64,000 bases of DNA from Motacilla alba alba. Its lineage: Eukaryota; Chordata; Aves; Passeriformes; Motacillidae. The stretch is taken from NCBI RefSeq assembly GCF_015832195.1, contig NC_052017.1, positions 52,774,652 to 52,838,651 on the forward strand. The letters are read 5' to 3'. Shown here in pieces: positions 47,037 through 60,785 of this stretch. The position numbers and the translations under genes are program-made. A model generated the notes under the pieces. That model saw only the letters and a list, made by a program, of their open reading frames with translations, was not told where the DNA came from and did not search any database. Every line of letters begins with the position of its first letter. Within the stretch, counting starts at the first letter, position 1.

Positions 47037-50000
47037 GTTTTGTTTTTTTTTTACCCCTAGTATAATTTATGCAGCTAAAGAGATCTGCTTGGTACCTCTC
47101 AAGCACCATTTTTAAAACTGTATTAGGTCAAGAGCAGCATAGAATTTCTTTTCCATTCCTGAATAAAACTTCTCCATGATCACAAAATAAACGCAACAAT
47201 AAAACCTTTTCTCCTTCATCACACTCTAATAAGAAATCAGATGCCAAAAATCTCTTGGATTCACCTTTTCCTCCCAAGTGGGAAAAAAAAAATAGAAACC
47301 CTATGATGTGCCTCAAAAATATTTCAGAATAGAGAAATCAGTACCAAAGAACACCCTTCATGCTCTTCCTGGTGGGCAGATTAAGACTGTAAGCTGGTGA
47401 CAATACTTCTAAAAGTTACAACTCCCACAAAAGGAGGACTTGATGTTCAATGAGTTATCAAAGCACTAGAAGGTGATTTTAATGAGCAACAGGTGATAGA
47501 GATACAGCTGGATAACATGTTGAAGTTTGCATCATTTTTATGGGACAATAAACCGTAAGACCACACCCTTTTGTGGAAATCCCAGTTCCACCTAAAGTCA
47601 CTTGTCACAAAGCTACTGATGATATTTCCATCAGTTGGACTTCACATTGGTTAATGTCACACTACTAAAAAGCTTAAGCAAAATGGATCAACTTCTTGCA
47701 ACACATTGTTTAATGTAAATTGAAACAACATAATATAAAATGGTGGTGAGATTTCTAGAGCATGATTTATTTATTCACTAAGATATTTTTCTAGGACTGA
47801 ATTCAGGAGAGAATCTCTTCCCAGGAGAGACACTTGTGTTAGTGCTTGCCTGCTGGAAGCTGTGTACTTCACATTCCCTGAAATATGACGATGTTAAGAT
47901 TGAGATGCTATGTTGAATCGTTTGCTGGTGTGAAGGTGTTGAACTAGCCAGAACAATCATTTTACTCATAAATGAGGTTCTTAAAACAGGTTCTATTGTT
48001 ATGTAGCTTGTCACTCAGTTTTTAAGTCTGTCAGACCAAAATCCACTCTTAGGCACTTTAAAAGGGGCCTTGTGTAATGTCATAAAAAGAACAGACAGGT
48101 TCCACTAACATCCACACCCAAGTCACTGGATTGTCTTAGCTTGCCATGAAAATCCCAAAAAAACAAACAACAAAAAACCAAAAAACAAACAACAAAAACC
48201 ACCAAAAAATCCCCAAAATTCAAAACCAAATACCCACAACAAACACCAAACCCCCTCACCTCTCAAGATTTAAGAACTTTAAACTTAGATTTAGAAGCAT
48301 AAATTTCAACACTGAAGTTTAAAAATGTGTCTCTCCACTTTCAAAGAAGAACAGGAACTTGACATCATGCTCTAAATCATTTCCTCTTAAATAATAATGT
48401 AAACTAATGTTGATTCTCTGCAGACATTAAATTAGGTGATCAACAGACAGGATTTTCATCATGCTGTGCTTGGCACAACTGGAAAATCCTACCTTTTTAT
48501 TAAACAGTCAAAAAATAATCATCCATTTCACTTCTGTTCCTCTTTCTTTCATAAACACTTCAATAACTTTGAAAAAAAAGATGATAATAGAAAAGCAATC
48601 TACAGAGTTGCTCCTATCTTTTACAGTAAAAATTCCTTTTGTGGTTTGTTAGGCACACATGTACACAGATGTTTCATCAATTAGCTTGTGGATATGCTCA
48701 GATGTGTTTAATGTCTGGCAAATTGCAATGTCTGTTTATAACAAACACCAAATAGAGAACACAGCAACTTGTGGAGTCTAGTTCCATTAGAAATGTAAAA
48801 CTGTGTGTTAGGAAATCACATTCTTGTATCTCTCTCTTCGGAAATAGAGTACATCCTCCTGATTCATTTGACCTCAGAAGGACCCATATAGCCATAGTTC
48901 ATAATTTCTTTGAGTTAAACATCAATGTTTATTTTAACTGGCTTTGCTTCAACAGTAGTTGTGTTGCTCTTTTTGTTTCTGGTGATGCCTCAAATACAGA
49001 ATTGAGGCAGGTTTCCAGAATCATGCCATAGGATAAATCAAAGCAAATTTGTGGGACAAGAAAAATGGCTAGCATGAGAAAAAGATTAAGGAATTGGTAA
49101 TTTTTACTCTGTGGCAGGCAGGGAAGCAAAAATATAATGACAGCATGCAAATAAGAAAAAAGGAGTTATGGAGATGATGGTGACCAAGGTTTTCCATACA
49201 CACTTGGAGTAACTTGAGAAAATGGGGCTTAATTTGCCGCAAAGTTTACTCTACATGTCTGTTTATAATGGTTATGAAGCACTGGAAAAGCTACCTAAAG
49301 GGGCTGTAAAATATTATTTATTGGGAATTTTTATGACCTGATCCAGAAATGTTGATTCCAAGTAAGAAACAGGGTATATTTTTTTAATGTTAGACACATC
49401 GTGCCACAGACCATGCTTCATGAGTACTGCAGGGATTACCTCAGGTCTAATTACTGCATTTCCAATTCCAAGAAGAGAAGGATAAGAGCTACTGAAATTT
49501 CAAGGAGAAATTCTCTATTACACTGATCCTACTGCTCAAGTGAACCTCTATTTCAAGAGAAAAAAAGAAGCAAAGACCAGGCCTGATCATGCAAATCCAC
49601 TAGACAAAAAAAGTAAAGCAAAAGTAAAGGGAGCTGTAGTCAAGGTTACTTCACCAAAAGAAACATCTCCCAAGTTCCTCAGAGGAAAATTACCAGGGAA
49701 ACGGAGCAGTTTCATGGAGAGCCCAAAACTCCGGGGATCATTGGCCAGTATTTGGATAACAAGTATTATTTGATGAATTATCAGTTGTCATATGGATTAC
49801 ACTAATCTCAAGGACTGCAGTTCACCCCAAGGAGAGAAAGGGTTACATTTCTCCATCTCTCAGCAGTACCATGCTCAGGCTGAAACCTTGCCTTTATATC
49901 TAAGGCAATCTTAATTTCACCTACAAGCATCAGTGACTTAACATTCACAAGCATCACAAGGTAATGTAGTCACCCTGGACATGAAAAATAAAATGCAACA

Positions 50001-53000
50001 CTTGTGTAACAAATAATAGGTTCCATTAAATATAAAGCAGAAGCAATCAGACTTGTGGTTGTAAAACAGTCTTTCAAAGAAATTCAAAGAATGAAAATAA
50101 GGAAAACAGAGTTTATAAAGGCATAAACTACCTTTTTTAAGGCTCCACAGACCATCAGACCCCAACAAATCAGGGATCCCCTTCTTAAATGAATTTACCA
50201 TGTAACTTCTGATACAATGACTATCATTCCTCCCCATAAAGGTCAATACTAAATTATTTGGCAAGGACTTACATGAAATGTGATAAAGCGTGACAGAATT
50301 TGGCCCTGAAGTAATTGTCTCACTAACTTAAAGAACTTGCTGCCTAAGCATACTAATTACATGTGCAGCAAATGAAGAATTATTTTTATTTGAATGAGTT
50401 CTCATTGTGACATTATGAGAAATGAAATATAGGACCACACAATTACGTTTCCTCTTTATTTGTTATTCTGATGTCAGTTTGTGACTTGGAGAAATAGGCA
50501 TAAGAACAGAAGTAGATACCACCCACCATTTGATAAAAGTAGATGTTCCAATTCCTGATCACAATTGTAATATGGAAAATACAGAAAAAAGCAGAACAGA
50601 AATAACTATTACTTTCATAGCACTTTTTTTGAAGCTGTCAAAGAGATTAGCAAGCATGTATTAGTCTCATAACAGCCCTAAGAAACACTTCAGATAAAAT
50701 ATTATTTTTTGAAAAGAATTTGACACTACCACAGTTAGTCCAATATGTGAACTTCTGTATAATATATAAAATATTTTTTGTTTTTTCACTGCCTGCCCCC
50801 TTTTCTGGGGGTGATTTTTATTTATTTTACATTATCAGCCACACAGAGTTAATGTATTTCTGCACTGACTTCTAACAGCTAACTATAAACTGAGCAAAAG
50901 TTTATGGGTATGAAACAAAAAGTATGGCCTATATAGAAACAAACACAGTATGAAGTAGAAGTCCTACTTATCTCCCTAGAACATAGTAGGTGATAAATGC
51001 CACATTCCTGCAGAGCTACAACCTCTTGCTCCTTTTGTGGGGGAAGGGAGGGGAGAAGGAAGTCATCTGAGGTGACATGAGAGGAATGCAGTCAGAAGTT
51101 CCTATGACTCAGGGGTATAAAAACAATTTGAGCCACACTCCAGAGACCCATCTCAATCCCCTCAATCACGTCAGTGTAGGCCCTCTTAGAGAGGGTTAAT
51201 ACCTGCTCTGCAAAACTAGTTAAAGGTTTACATATATTCTTAGAGTTTATTACTGCAAAAGCATAGGCTGAGACCAAATAGTCTTAGCTTTCTTTTTTTT
51301 TTCAAATAGTTTGATTTGCTTCATTTTGACAGAATATGAAAATTTTGTTAGTGTAATATTTCTTATACCAACATTTGATGGTGCTTTACCACATGACAGA
51401 TATCCATCTGCAGATTCCATATAGACTAGGCAAGTTTTCAGCCACAGCTGATGTGTTGCTCACATCAGTACAAGTACTTAGAGGCAGTTTCTGGCCACAT
51501 AATTTTTTTTATGCTGCACTTGTCTGAGAATTCCTATCAGAGGTTTAATCTCTGAAGAACTGAATGGATAAAAGGGCAAAAGCATCACCTCTGTTGTTAG
51601 GCCAAAGGTCAGATGAGCCTTATCTGATCTCCTGGGATATCAGTGGTCTCTGCTCCTTCAGCAGGGGACATGAACCTGGTACTGATGGTGCCAGAAATCT
51701 GCTGCCATCACTTAGACATGAGGGTACCAGCCTGCCATGATCAACCATGGCACTGCAAAGTCATCCCTGTAAATCCAGAGAGAGCTCTGTGAGAGCTCTT
51801 ATGGGGTTTACAAGCCTAAAGCCAGTGTTTCTCTTTGGCTTCCCCAGTGGGAGGGCCCACTGGATATGGCCCCAAATGGCCTCCTTGTTACCCTCTTGTC
51901 ACCATGGCAGAAAGGCCAGAGCATCAGGGGTACTGCTGTCTCCATTTCAGCTTTCACATGTCCCTCTCACCTCATCCATTAGGCAGTGCATTAGACCACA
52001 GCTACAGCGCGGTCTGCGCGTACAGTATTAGAAACCCTCCACTTCAAGTGCTGACTTGGATGGGTGCCACACACCCCCTGGAAGCATCTGCATTTGAATT
52101 TAAAGGGGTGGGTGAGTGACAACTAGCTTCTTCTTCTGAAAAGGCTTTGGCAGATCATTGGTTGTCATCAAACCTATTGCGTTTCTTGCCTACTGCCAAA
52201 AATTCCACCTACATGCCTGATGGCAATTAGTCCTTTGTAGGTGCTAATGAATAAAAGCAGCATGCACGCTTTACAGACTTTAAAAGAATATCCCAATCCA
52301 TATATTAATTCCATATATAAACTCACATGCACACACAGTCCCCCCCTTCCCCTATCCACATGCCACTGTGCACCCACACCCAAATTTGTGCTTAGAAAAA
52401 AAGCAAGTAGCAGTAAGTTGATCATCCAACTGTGTGCAAGTAGGATTTTTTTAATGAATCATTAGCTATTTTCCCAGAACTCATCTACTGAAAAAGTACT
52501 GCTTTATGAATGCAGAAGGCATCCTACATTTGGGATAATGAAGTACATTCATTCCATGCTTGAACCTTTCAGAGGTCCAGACATTTCACACACTCCCTCT
52601 GACCATGATTTTTCTGTGGTATCCAAAATCATCTGGGATACAACAGTATGACAAAACCAGCCTTCAGGAAAATATACCAACAATTTCCATAGAAGGGAAA
52701 ATGAATAAAATAGGGGTACCATGAGACTTCACCACAGTACTTTCAAATCAACAAATTGAGCATTGCTTTCATGTTTTCTGTGTAATTCTGGGGGTTCTGG
52801 TTTATGTCAATTTTGGAAGAGAAGTTATCAAAACAGTATGAGGTAATACACCCTATATAAACCTAATTAAGTGTCATTATTTACACTTCCCATCAGAAGA
52901 AAAATCAGTTTTTTAAAAAGGAAGTTATTTTACGGAATTGCATCAACTCCAAACCCAAAAATTCAGGGGGAAATATTGCATTTTGACTTTCATGTTATCG

Positions 53001-56000
53001 TTACATATATAGGATATAGATAGACACAATTAATTTTGAAAGCCATAACAAATTTAATTGAATATTATAGAAAACATTTCAAGCATCCTGAAAATGACTG
53101 CATTCTTTTTTTCTCAGACTATTCATTTTGCATTAAGTTTTCAATTCAAGTTTATAACATTTTCTTAAAAAAGGGAATTTCCCAACTACTTTGTAGAGTG
53201 GTCATGAACTAATCAAGAGTGTTCAGTGTCATAATATTGTGACCTTTCCAGATGAGATTTCACAGTCTCCAAAAGGCTTCAGAAGGTCAGCTCTAAGGCA
53301 GCACATTGATATTTCAGCCTCACTAGACTACAGAGGGTTTTGCCCGTTTTTGCTGGCTGATGTGCAGGCAGGAACAGTTGGAGAAGGCAATCAACACTTG
53401 AGGGGCTAAAGGAAAGTGGGCAGAAGCTGAATGGCAGTGCCTGACATCAGCCATAGTGGACAGCAGCCATTGTTGCATCATTTTGGACCAGCAAGTAGCA
53501 GGATCTTTATGCCCAGTAGTCCATCAAAGTCACGCAAGGAGTCTTTAATGTTTCCAGAGCAGATGAAGACAACATTCACGTGCAACTGCAGAATTAAAAG
53601 CTTCTCTACAGCAATCTCTGGTCCTCTCTGCCACAAGTGCACATAGCTTATTTTGTCTTGCTGTTGCACCTGGGGAAATCTCTTGCTTTGTAAACAGTTT
53701 TCAGTATTGTAGGCATTAAGGATGAAGAGAAAGATGAGACAAATGTCAGAATGTACCTTAGTGAGAGGCCTTAGCTGCCGCGTCTTCTCATTTTAGTTTC
53801 TAGATGAGGTCTGTAACTTTTGTGCCAAAACAATACTTTCCAGAATTAATCTGAACTGGGCAGGGAACTTTTTTTCCATTTTAATTTCTTTTCTTTCATC
53901 CTGTAAGAGGATCACTGTCCTAGTCCATCCAATCCATAGCATATCCACAAGTACAATGAGGATCAACTCAGTCAGTTGATTAACAAGTACAGTGAGTTCA
54001 CCCACCCTATTATTTTTTTTATCCCCTCTTCTAAAATTTCTCCTCCAGCTTCCACTTGCAGCTGAGAAACTCAGACCAAAAAATCTGGCCATTTCTCTTT
54101 CAACAACATTTTCATCAATGTCCATTGAATCAGCTGCTTAAACATACACAGGTGCCCATACATAACAGCATCAGAATTACACTGATGTTAAACAGCTGAA
54201 TGCTCTGAAAAGCCAAAGCACTACAACTCACATTTCACTGACAGACAGGATCTTACCACCAGGATAGGCAACTGGGTGCTTTCAGAGTACCACAACTGTC
54301 ATTTTCAATCCATTCTTCAAAAAGCTATTTCCATCACAGGTATTGAAGCACTGTTTCTCCAAATAAAGTTTTATTAATATCCATTGGGGTAAAACCCAGT
54401 CATGCAGGGATGGTTGTGCTTGCAGGGCAATTCCACCTGTGGGACCTGTGTGCTTCGAGGACACCCTGAGGTTTCAGGTGCTCCTGCCATTGAGGCAGGC
54501 TCCTCTGCTTGTGCTGCAGAGCTCCATGATTAAAAAAAACTCCAGCACATCTCTCAGAAGTCCTGGACCTAGATGTTGTTTTCTCCCAGTGTAAAGAGCT
54601 AAACCTTCTGCCTTTTTTGCTCTAGGATACCCTAATCTTTGTGTTATTATTATTAATGTCTCTGGAAGGACGTTTCCCATGGACGGCAGGTGGGCAAGAA
54701 GTCAGGACTCGCCCAGCTGGGGCAGCAGCAGGCAAGACACTAGATCTGTAGCCTGATGGGCAGAACATACCACTCGAAGGAGGAAACCTGCCTTCAGAAA
54801 TTATCCCAGGATAATTTTCTTTCTATTCAATGACTGTTTAATGTAAAATGCATTAAAAGCTTAGGGGGAAAATGTGAAAACATATGGAGTGAAGATGTTT
54901 AGGCAAATTGACAAATACCTCCCTACCTCCTTGGAAAGTCTTACAAAATTCTTCAAAGCTCCTTGGATTTAAATATGCCTTCCGCTTTCATTGTCCCCTA
55001 TTTTGTTCTAGACAGCTTTGGGGAATATGACTGCTCAGAATATTCTATTTTATAAGGTTTTCAGTATCCCCTGAGTTCCACTTATTTTAAGAATTGTTGA
55101 GTTATCAAGGCCATAGATATAATCCTAGTGTTTACAGAAAACCTAAACTTTTAACTGGCATATCTTAACACTCTAAGGGGAGTTCAGTTGCAGCTGATCT
55201 TTCATCTGTACTCTCCAGTCAGAATCCCAAAACCACATGATGACATCTGTAATCTGGTCTTTTTCAGTCATAAAAGTTTACTATTTTCTCCCTTACCGAT
55301 TGGTTGGTAAAACGGAAAGATAAGCATGAAACAAAGGCAAAGACATAAATTAAATTGATACTTCTGGAAACGGATTTATTTCAAAGTACTTTTAATATTT
55401 ACACAAATCAATACAATTTCATGTACAGTAACCGCTCAAACAAAGTGACTCATCCTGATGTCCACATGCTTTCTTTAAAACCAGAAAACTTCTTTTTATT
55501 CTTCAAAACATAACATTTTCCTGGAACAGATGCCTCATCTGAGCAAAGTGACACATTTCTCCAATATTTAAAATAACATTTCACTTTAACCAAGATGCAA
55601 GTAAGTCAATGAGCATGAAAAGTTATCGTGACCATGGTTTTGCCCAGTATCAATGAGATGACTGTGAAACATTCTGATAAAAAGTGTTTGATAACAAGAT
55701 ATTAGTTTTATTATTAGTTCTGTTCAAAAGAGTTGTCAGTACAAAGTAATGAGGTGAAGGCTGTAATCATGGGCTAATATCATCTTTTCAATGATTCACT
55801 TGTAATTCTGCCTAACTTTTATAACCTACATCTTATCCCTTCTGCTTTTAAACTTTGTGACAAACCATCTATTCTAATAGCTAAAAAAATCCAGCCCCCT
55901 GTGAAAAACTTAGTCCTTTTAAGTTGGTTTTTGCTTTTTTATTTTCCAGCAGAAGCACATCTGTCCCTGAAAGGTTTTAAGTGTCTTTGTAACCGATATG

Positions 56001-56672
56001 AGAGGAACCACAGAAAGATTTATTTGCTTTGGCTCAATTAAAAGCTTTGGTTTCTAGCACTTGTTCAAACCTCCTGGAACTGCAAAAATAGATGGGGAAT
56101 CTCAAATGTTTCACTGTGTTTTTGTCACCTCCCTGTATTCAGTAGGAAATTTCACAAGAGCCTTCTTTATAGTAAACTGACATTTCTGTTAATGGATTTA
56201 CATCTTAAACATAGACTTAGCTGCAGACTTACGCTGACCAGCTTAGCTGTAATCATCACAAGAGACGGAAACTTAGATGGAGGTCACCCTTATCCCACGT
56301 CTGCTCCTTTGAGCCCAGGATTTCCCCTGTGACAGTGATTTTTTTTCCCCCTCAAATTTCTTGATATTTATCACCAATGTAGTTGAGAATTGAGTCCCTA
56401 GTGTTTACTATCCAGATGTTTTCTAGGGATTTAAAATTACAGTTTAGAACATATTTTGATTTCGGCAGCAGGCTTTCCCGCTCAAATGACAAAATCATCA
56501 CAGTTTTTGCAAAGAGAAACAACTCAGGCCCCATGTGCTAGGGAAAACACATGGAGAAGGGTCAGCACAACGGTGTCATGCACCACATATGGCATCTAGT
56601 CACAATAATGTAACGTCTAAGCTGAAGACCATCTACGTTGACTAAGGGAATAGCTAGGCATGTAGGTAAGGC
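47037..56672. other. No gene recognised; unique DNA with few features
   Basis: Nearly 10 kb without a recognised dispersed repeat. It includes an A/C-rich tract (48153-48255), a Lys-rich frame (about 49488-49773), a 108-codon minus frame (49938-50264), a slightly GC-richer patch (51590-52130) with a CpG cluster at 52007-52020, and a 110-codon minus frame (53793-54125). None matches a family I recognise. Confidence 0.45.
48153..48255. repeat. A/C low-complexity tract
   Basis: CAAACAAC/AAAAACC units with very few G or T over about 100 bp. Confidence 0.9.
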
Positions 56673-56767
56673 ACATATATATATATATGTATATGTGTGT
56701 GTCTGTGTGTGTCTGTGTGTGTGCGTGTCTTTGTCTCTGTGTGTGTATATATATGTATACGTATATA
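56673..56767. repeat. Compound (TA)n/(TG)n microsatellite
   Basis: TA units, then TGTG with TC/CG interruptions, then TA again. Imperfect and about 95 bp long. Confidence 0.95.
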
Positions 56768-56768
56768 A

Positions 56769-56804
56769 AACTCCTAACTCCTAAACTCCTAAATCCTAAA
56801 CTCC
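56769..56804. repeat. CTCCTAAA-type tandem repeat
   Basis: ACTCCTAACTCCTAAACTCC, AAATCCTAAACTCC: about five units of 7-8 bp directly after the TA/TG array, ending at a T run. Loosely telomere-like in form, but the unit is not CCCTAA. Confidence 0.8.
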
Positions 56805-59800
56805 TTTTTTTTTAATTTTCCAAATCCTAATATCTATGCAGATGTTATATGTCTCTGTAAGTTGGTTGTTTTTTTTTTTTTTTCTGTATAGAATATTAAA
56901 GTAGAAAATAGGAAGTCAAGAGTATCTTAAGATTTCTAAATGTGGATGGCATGGACCAGTGCCAGAGAAACTTGGGCAGCTTTACACCAGGCAAGGAAAC
57001 TTATTTTTTTCTAAATAATACTCATATCTAGGATCACTTCTGTTGGAAACTCAGAGTTATGTTCTCTGGTTTTACCTGCCTCTGCATACCCATATCCAGA
57101 AATTGTACTGGCAAGGCCCACACTTAGCTGCCAATGATACATCCCACAGTAATAATGAGGCTGATGTTACCTGGGAAAGAGAAGGCCACTTGGGTCCTCT
57201 GGATAGCTGAGGTGGAACACTGTGGTGCACATTGGCAAAGCAGCATAACACAGTAAAGACAAAGTTTTCACAAGAAACCTACACTTATATTTATTTAAAT
57301 CTAAGAGATTTCCAGGATTCACTTATCTTTCCAGGTATCTGGCTTGTTTTCCACAAGGTCCAAATGCTTACACCTCCACTTCCATTAAATAGGAACACCA
57401 ATGCTAGCAGTTGTTTTATAATCACTAATACCTGTTTTCTTAGACCTCTAAAATACAGCGTTATTCAGGCTTGTTTCTACTCTCATTCACATCAGCCTTA
57501 GGCATATTTACATACATACTCTAGGATGATACATTAAGGCACAAACAAAATGGAACAAATAAATGAGGAGTTTGGACTCTTACTGACTATAACTCCTGAT
57601 GATAAGCTTTCTTCTTTTACCCATTTCAAAGACAGATCTTGAATTGCTATGGCAAACATGCATTCCCCAGCTTGCTGAAATCTGCAATCAGATCCAGAAC
57701 AGAATTTAAACAGTTTGGCTCATATTAGCTCACCACAAAAAAATCTTAATACAAAAAAAGGCCACAGGTAAGCTGTAATCTTTCAACACAGTGCAGAACA
57801 GCTCTAATCCTGGTGTATTCTTTCCTAACACTAAGTAATTGGAGTTCTTAGAAGAGCTCATCTCACAAGTCACATATAACAAATGAGGTGATTTTCTTAG
57901 CAGATGTTTATTTTTGTCATTTATAGAAATACCAACAGAAAATCTTATATCACCAGGTGAGTCAGCAGCAGTGAGATGTGTCATCATAGGAACTGCAGGG
58001 TATCTCCTTGTTTGGCTTCATTATCTAGTCATTGTTGCTAAGGGGAATTGAAAAAAAAAAATCTTCTTAGAGGGCAGGAAAACCCCATTACATCCCTGGA
58101 TGATGAAGAAAGGAAACTACCTCTTGTGTCATTGAGTCAAGACAGCCACCAAAGTACATAATGTGAAATGACACAGAGGGATTTCTCTGTAAGAAAACCC
58201 ATGCTGCTGGCTACTGACAGTGATTAACTGTCTCACACACAGGAAGCAAGGACACCACATTCCCTCTTTAAACTAACTTGGTTATTTTAAGTATATCAGA
58301 TTCTTTTCCTGTTTACGTCCAGGGTAGCAACAGCAGTCACAAAAGACAGCTACAACCCTTATTATGCTGGATTTTCCCCTTCCTCTGAGTAGTAAGAAAC
58401 TTCACAGAATTTACTAAAAGCTTCATGTTAGTAGTGTGAATGGCAGTTCTCGGATGATGAAAAAGGAAGTATTTCTCTGCTTATTTTACCATATTTGGAT
58501 GCCCCTTGAAATCTGTGGGGTTTAAGTTCTGTTGTGAAATCAAAACTCTTTTCTCAGAGTGGCTCATATGCCTGCCCTGGCTTCACTAAAGTCAGCACAG
58601 AGCAGAACTCATTTTAGGACTTAAAAGCATAATTCGAGACCTGCGGTTCAATTTCCATTTGGCACTGGCTAAATGTGGTGACAAGACTAGTCTATGGTTT
58701 CTGATCTTATTTCCTTTCTTGCCCTAAAATCACTCAAAGAAGTGTCTTCACAGCTCACATAAGAGCAGGCTTCATTTTAGTAATTTTCAATTCAGAGGAG
58801 AAGAAAGGAAATGGTATGGTTCAAAAGTTGAAGATGAAATAAAAGACATTTAAACTGTAAATATATACAAACATTTAACAAGGAAAGCTTGTCACCACTG
58901 AAGCAACTAATCCTTCATCCTTTTCTGTGTTTGAACATGGCTTATATCTGTCTCTAAGAAATATACAATCATTCCCAAGCTTCCAAACCGCAATACAGAT
59001 CACACCAGTGTGCAAGCCATGCCAAAGCCAGGAGCTGCTGTTGCTGACAGTAGCACTCAGTAGTGACATTAGGCATGGGAATGCATTAAAAAACAATTGC
59101 ACAGACACACACAGAGGAAAATTTAGTCTACCTTTCCTCAGAAGACAATGTTACCCCCTGGAATGAGAGGGCCAAGGTGATTCATACAGCCCAAAAAAAT
59201 TTGCCAAGTAGAGAATCTAAAGTGTAAACTCTAAAGCATCTTTAGAAGGTCTGTCAGCAGGATATTCAGTAGGTCTTAATCAGTCACGAGTCAGAAGAAA
59301 CTCCCGTGGAGGGGTATGCTAAATTTGCTGAATAGAAATGACTAAGAGAATAAACTCACAGGTCTCTTTTCAGATCTCACTACCATTAAAGGCAAATTAA
59401 CCATATGCCACAGAATTAAAATTTCTCTTCTTTTTTCTGACTGATGGATCACTCCTGGAGTGGAGGCTTAGACTTTATACCCCAGAGTCTGGCAATGAGG
59501 CATCTGAAATCTCTTTATCTATTTGAGCTTTATTCTGACCTTCAAAATTTGACAAAGGATGAGCCATGAGATTCTACCACCACCAATTCTACTCTCCCCA
59601 GTTGCCATCGGGAAAAAACACCCATGACTTTATTCTTGACCAGAAGCTGTAAATGCAAGTGGCTTAACATTTCATTAATCATTCTAATTAAAAAAATATA
59701 TCTGAACATAGAGCAAGATCTGGACTTCAGTGTCAGGCTAAAACCTTTGCTCTGGTTGCCATGATTTGAATGCTGTCAGTATCAAAAGATACTGAACTGA

Positions 59801-60559
59801 TCTCTCTCAAAATATTCTAAAAGTAGATCAAATCTCTGATTTTCAGAAGAAAAAAAGCCCTCAGAATGGAGCTCAAATTAAAAAAAAAAAAAAAAAAAAA
59901 AAGAAAGCTATTTAGTACAAATACAAACTTGAGATTGCAAGAATGTTCAGAGAAGTTTCTCACATAAGTACCTGAGAAACATTTAATTAATTTTTTCTCA
60001 GGAGCTGTTATTTTGAAACTAAGAACACAAAGATAACCCTGAGTTACCATTTCTGTTTAGGTGCATGTGCTGGCTTCTAACATGCGTTCTATATAACTGT
60101 ATGTACAAATACATATTAATACATTTAGTTCCCATCACCTCTTGCATCATCAATAAACTAATAAATTAATAGAGTTTTCTCATATTTTCCCCCCAAAAAA
60201 TAGGAATGGAAACTTTGATCTGGAATGAAGCAGAGGAATATTCTGAGCATCAATTAATATTTTGTTTTTGTTCAAAGTTCCATACCTAAAATTAGGTATT
60301 TTAAGGAGATAGTTTTGATTTCACAACAAAAATATTATAACTTTTGCTTCCAAATTATATATTGATGGAAAATCATCATACTCCTCTCTCTTACAGGAAA
60401 TGCTCACTGTAATTCTCCTTTTTTCACCAATGTGCAGTGTGTATTTATTTCTTTGTCAGTGATGTACAAGGGATGGCACTACTTATCAAAGAAATAGATG
60501 AAACATTCAGAAGCACCAAACATGAGGGAAGTGGAGGGGCAGGCCCTGATCTCTTCTAT
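56805..60559. other. No gene recognised
   Basis: AT-rich unique DNA with T runs near 56868-56883 and an A23 run at 59880-59902. Short frames only (85 codons at most), none with a family signature. Confidence 0.55.
59880..59902. repeat. A23 homopolymer
   Basis: Twenty-three consecutive A residues followed by GAAAGC. No retroposon body is recognisable upstream. Confidence 0.9.
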
Positions 60560-60785
60560 GTGGTGACCAAGGGAGTAGCATGAAGCTGTCTTAGGGGAGA
60601 TTTAAGTTGGATATTAGGAAAAGATTCTTTCTCCAGAGGGTGGGCACTGGAACAGGGTCCCCAGGGAAGTTGGCACAGCACCAACCTGAGTTCAAGAAGC
60701 ATTTGGGTTGTCAGGGGTTGGGCTGGATGACCCTTACAGGTCCCTTCCAAACCACGATATTTTATGATTCCATGACTCTATGAAC
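60560..60785 (+). mobile_element. CR1 LINE 3' end
   Basis: AGGGGAGATTTAAGTTGGATATTAGG.., AGATTCTTTCTCCAGAGGGTGGGCACTGGAACAGGG, CCCCAGGGAAGTTGGCACAGCACC, TTCAAGAAGCATTTGG and GGTTGGGCTGGATGACCCTTACAGGTCCC are consecutive conserved blocks of an avian CR1 3' end. It finishes with ATTTTATGATTCCATGACTCTATGAA, the short terminal repeats by which CR1 is recognised. It is less diverged than the other CR1 pieces here and is 5'-truncated to about 225 bp. Confidence 0.92.

Noticed and set aside
46782..47109. Leu-Ser-Pro and Arg-Gly-Glu repeat proteins on both strands
   Set aside because: Pure translations of the (TCTCC)n microsatellite.
54360..54790. Possible further LTR or retroelement near 54370-54790
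   Set aside because: Slightly less AT-rich and with LTR-like words, but no TG...CA ends, target duplication or family match could be found.
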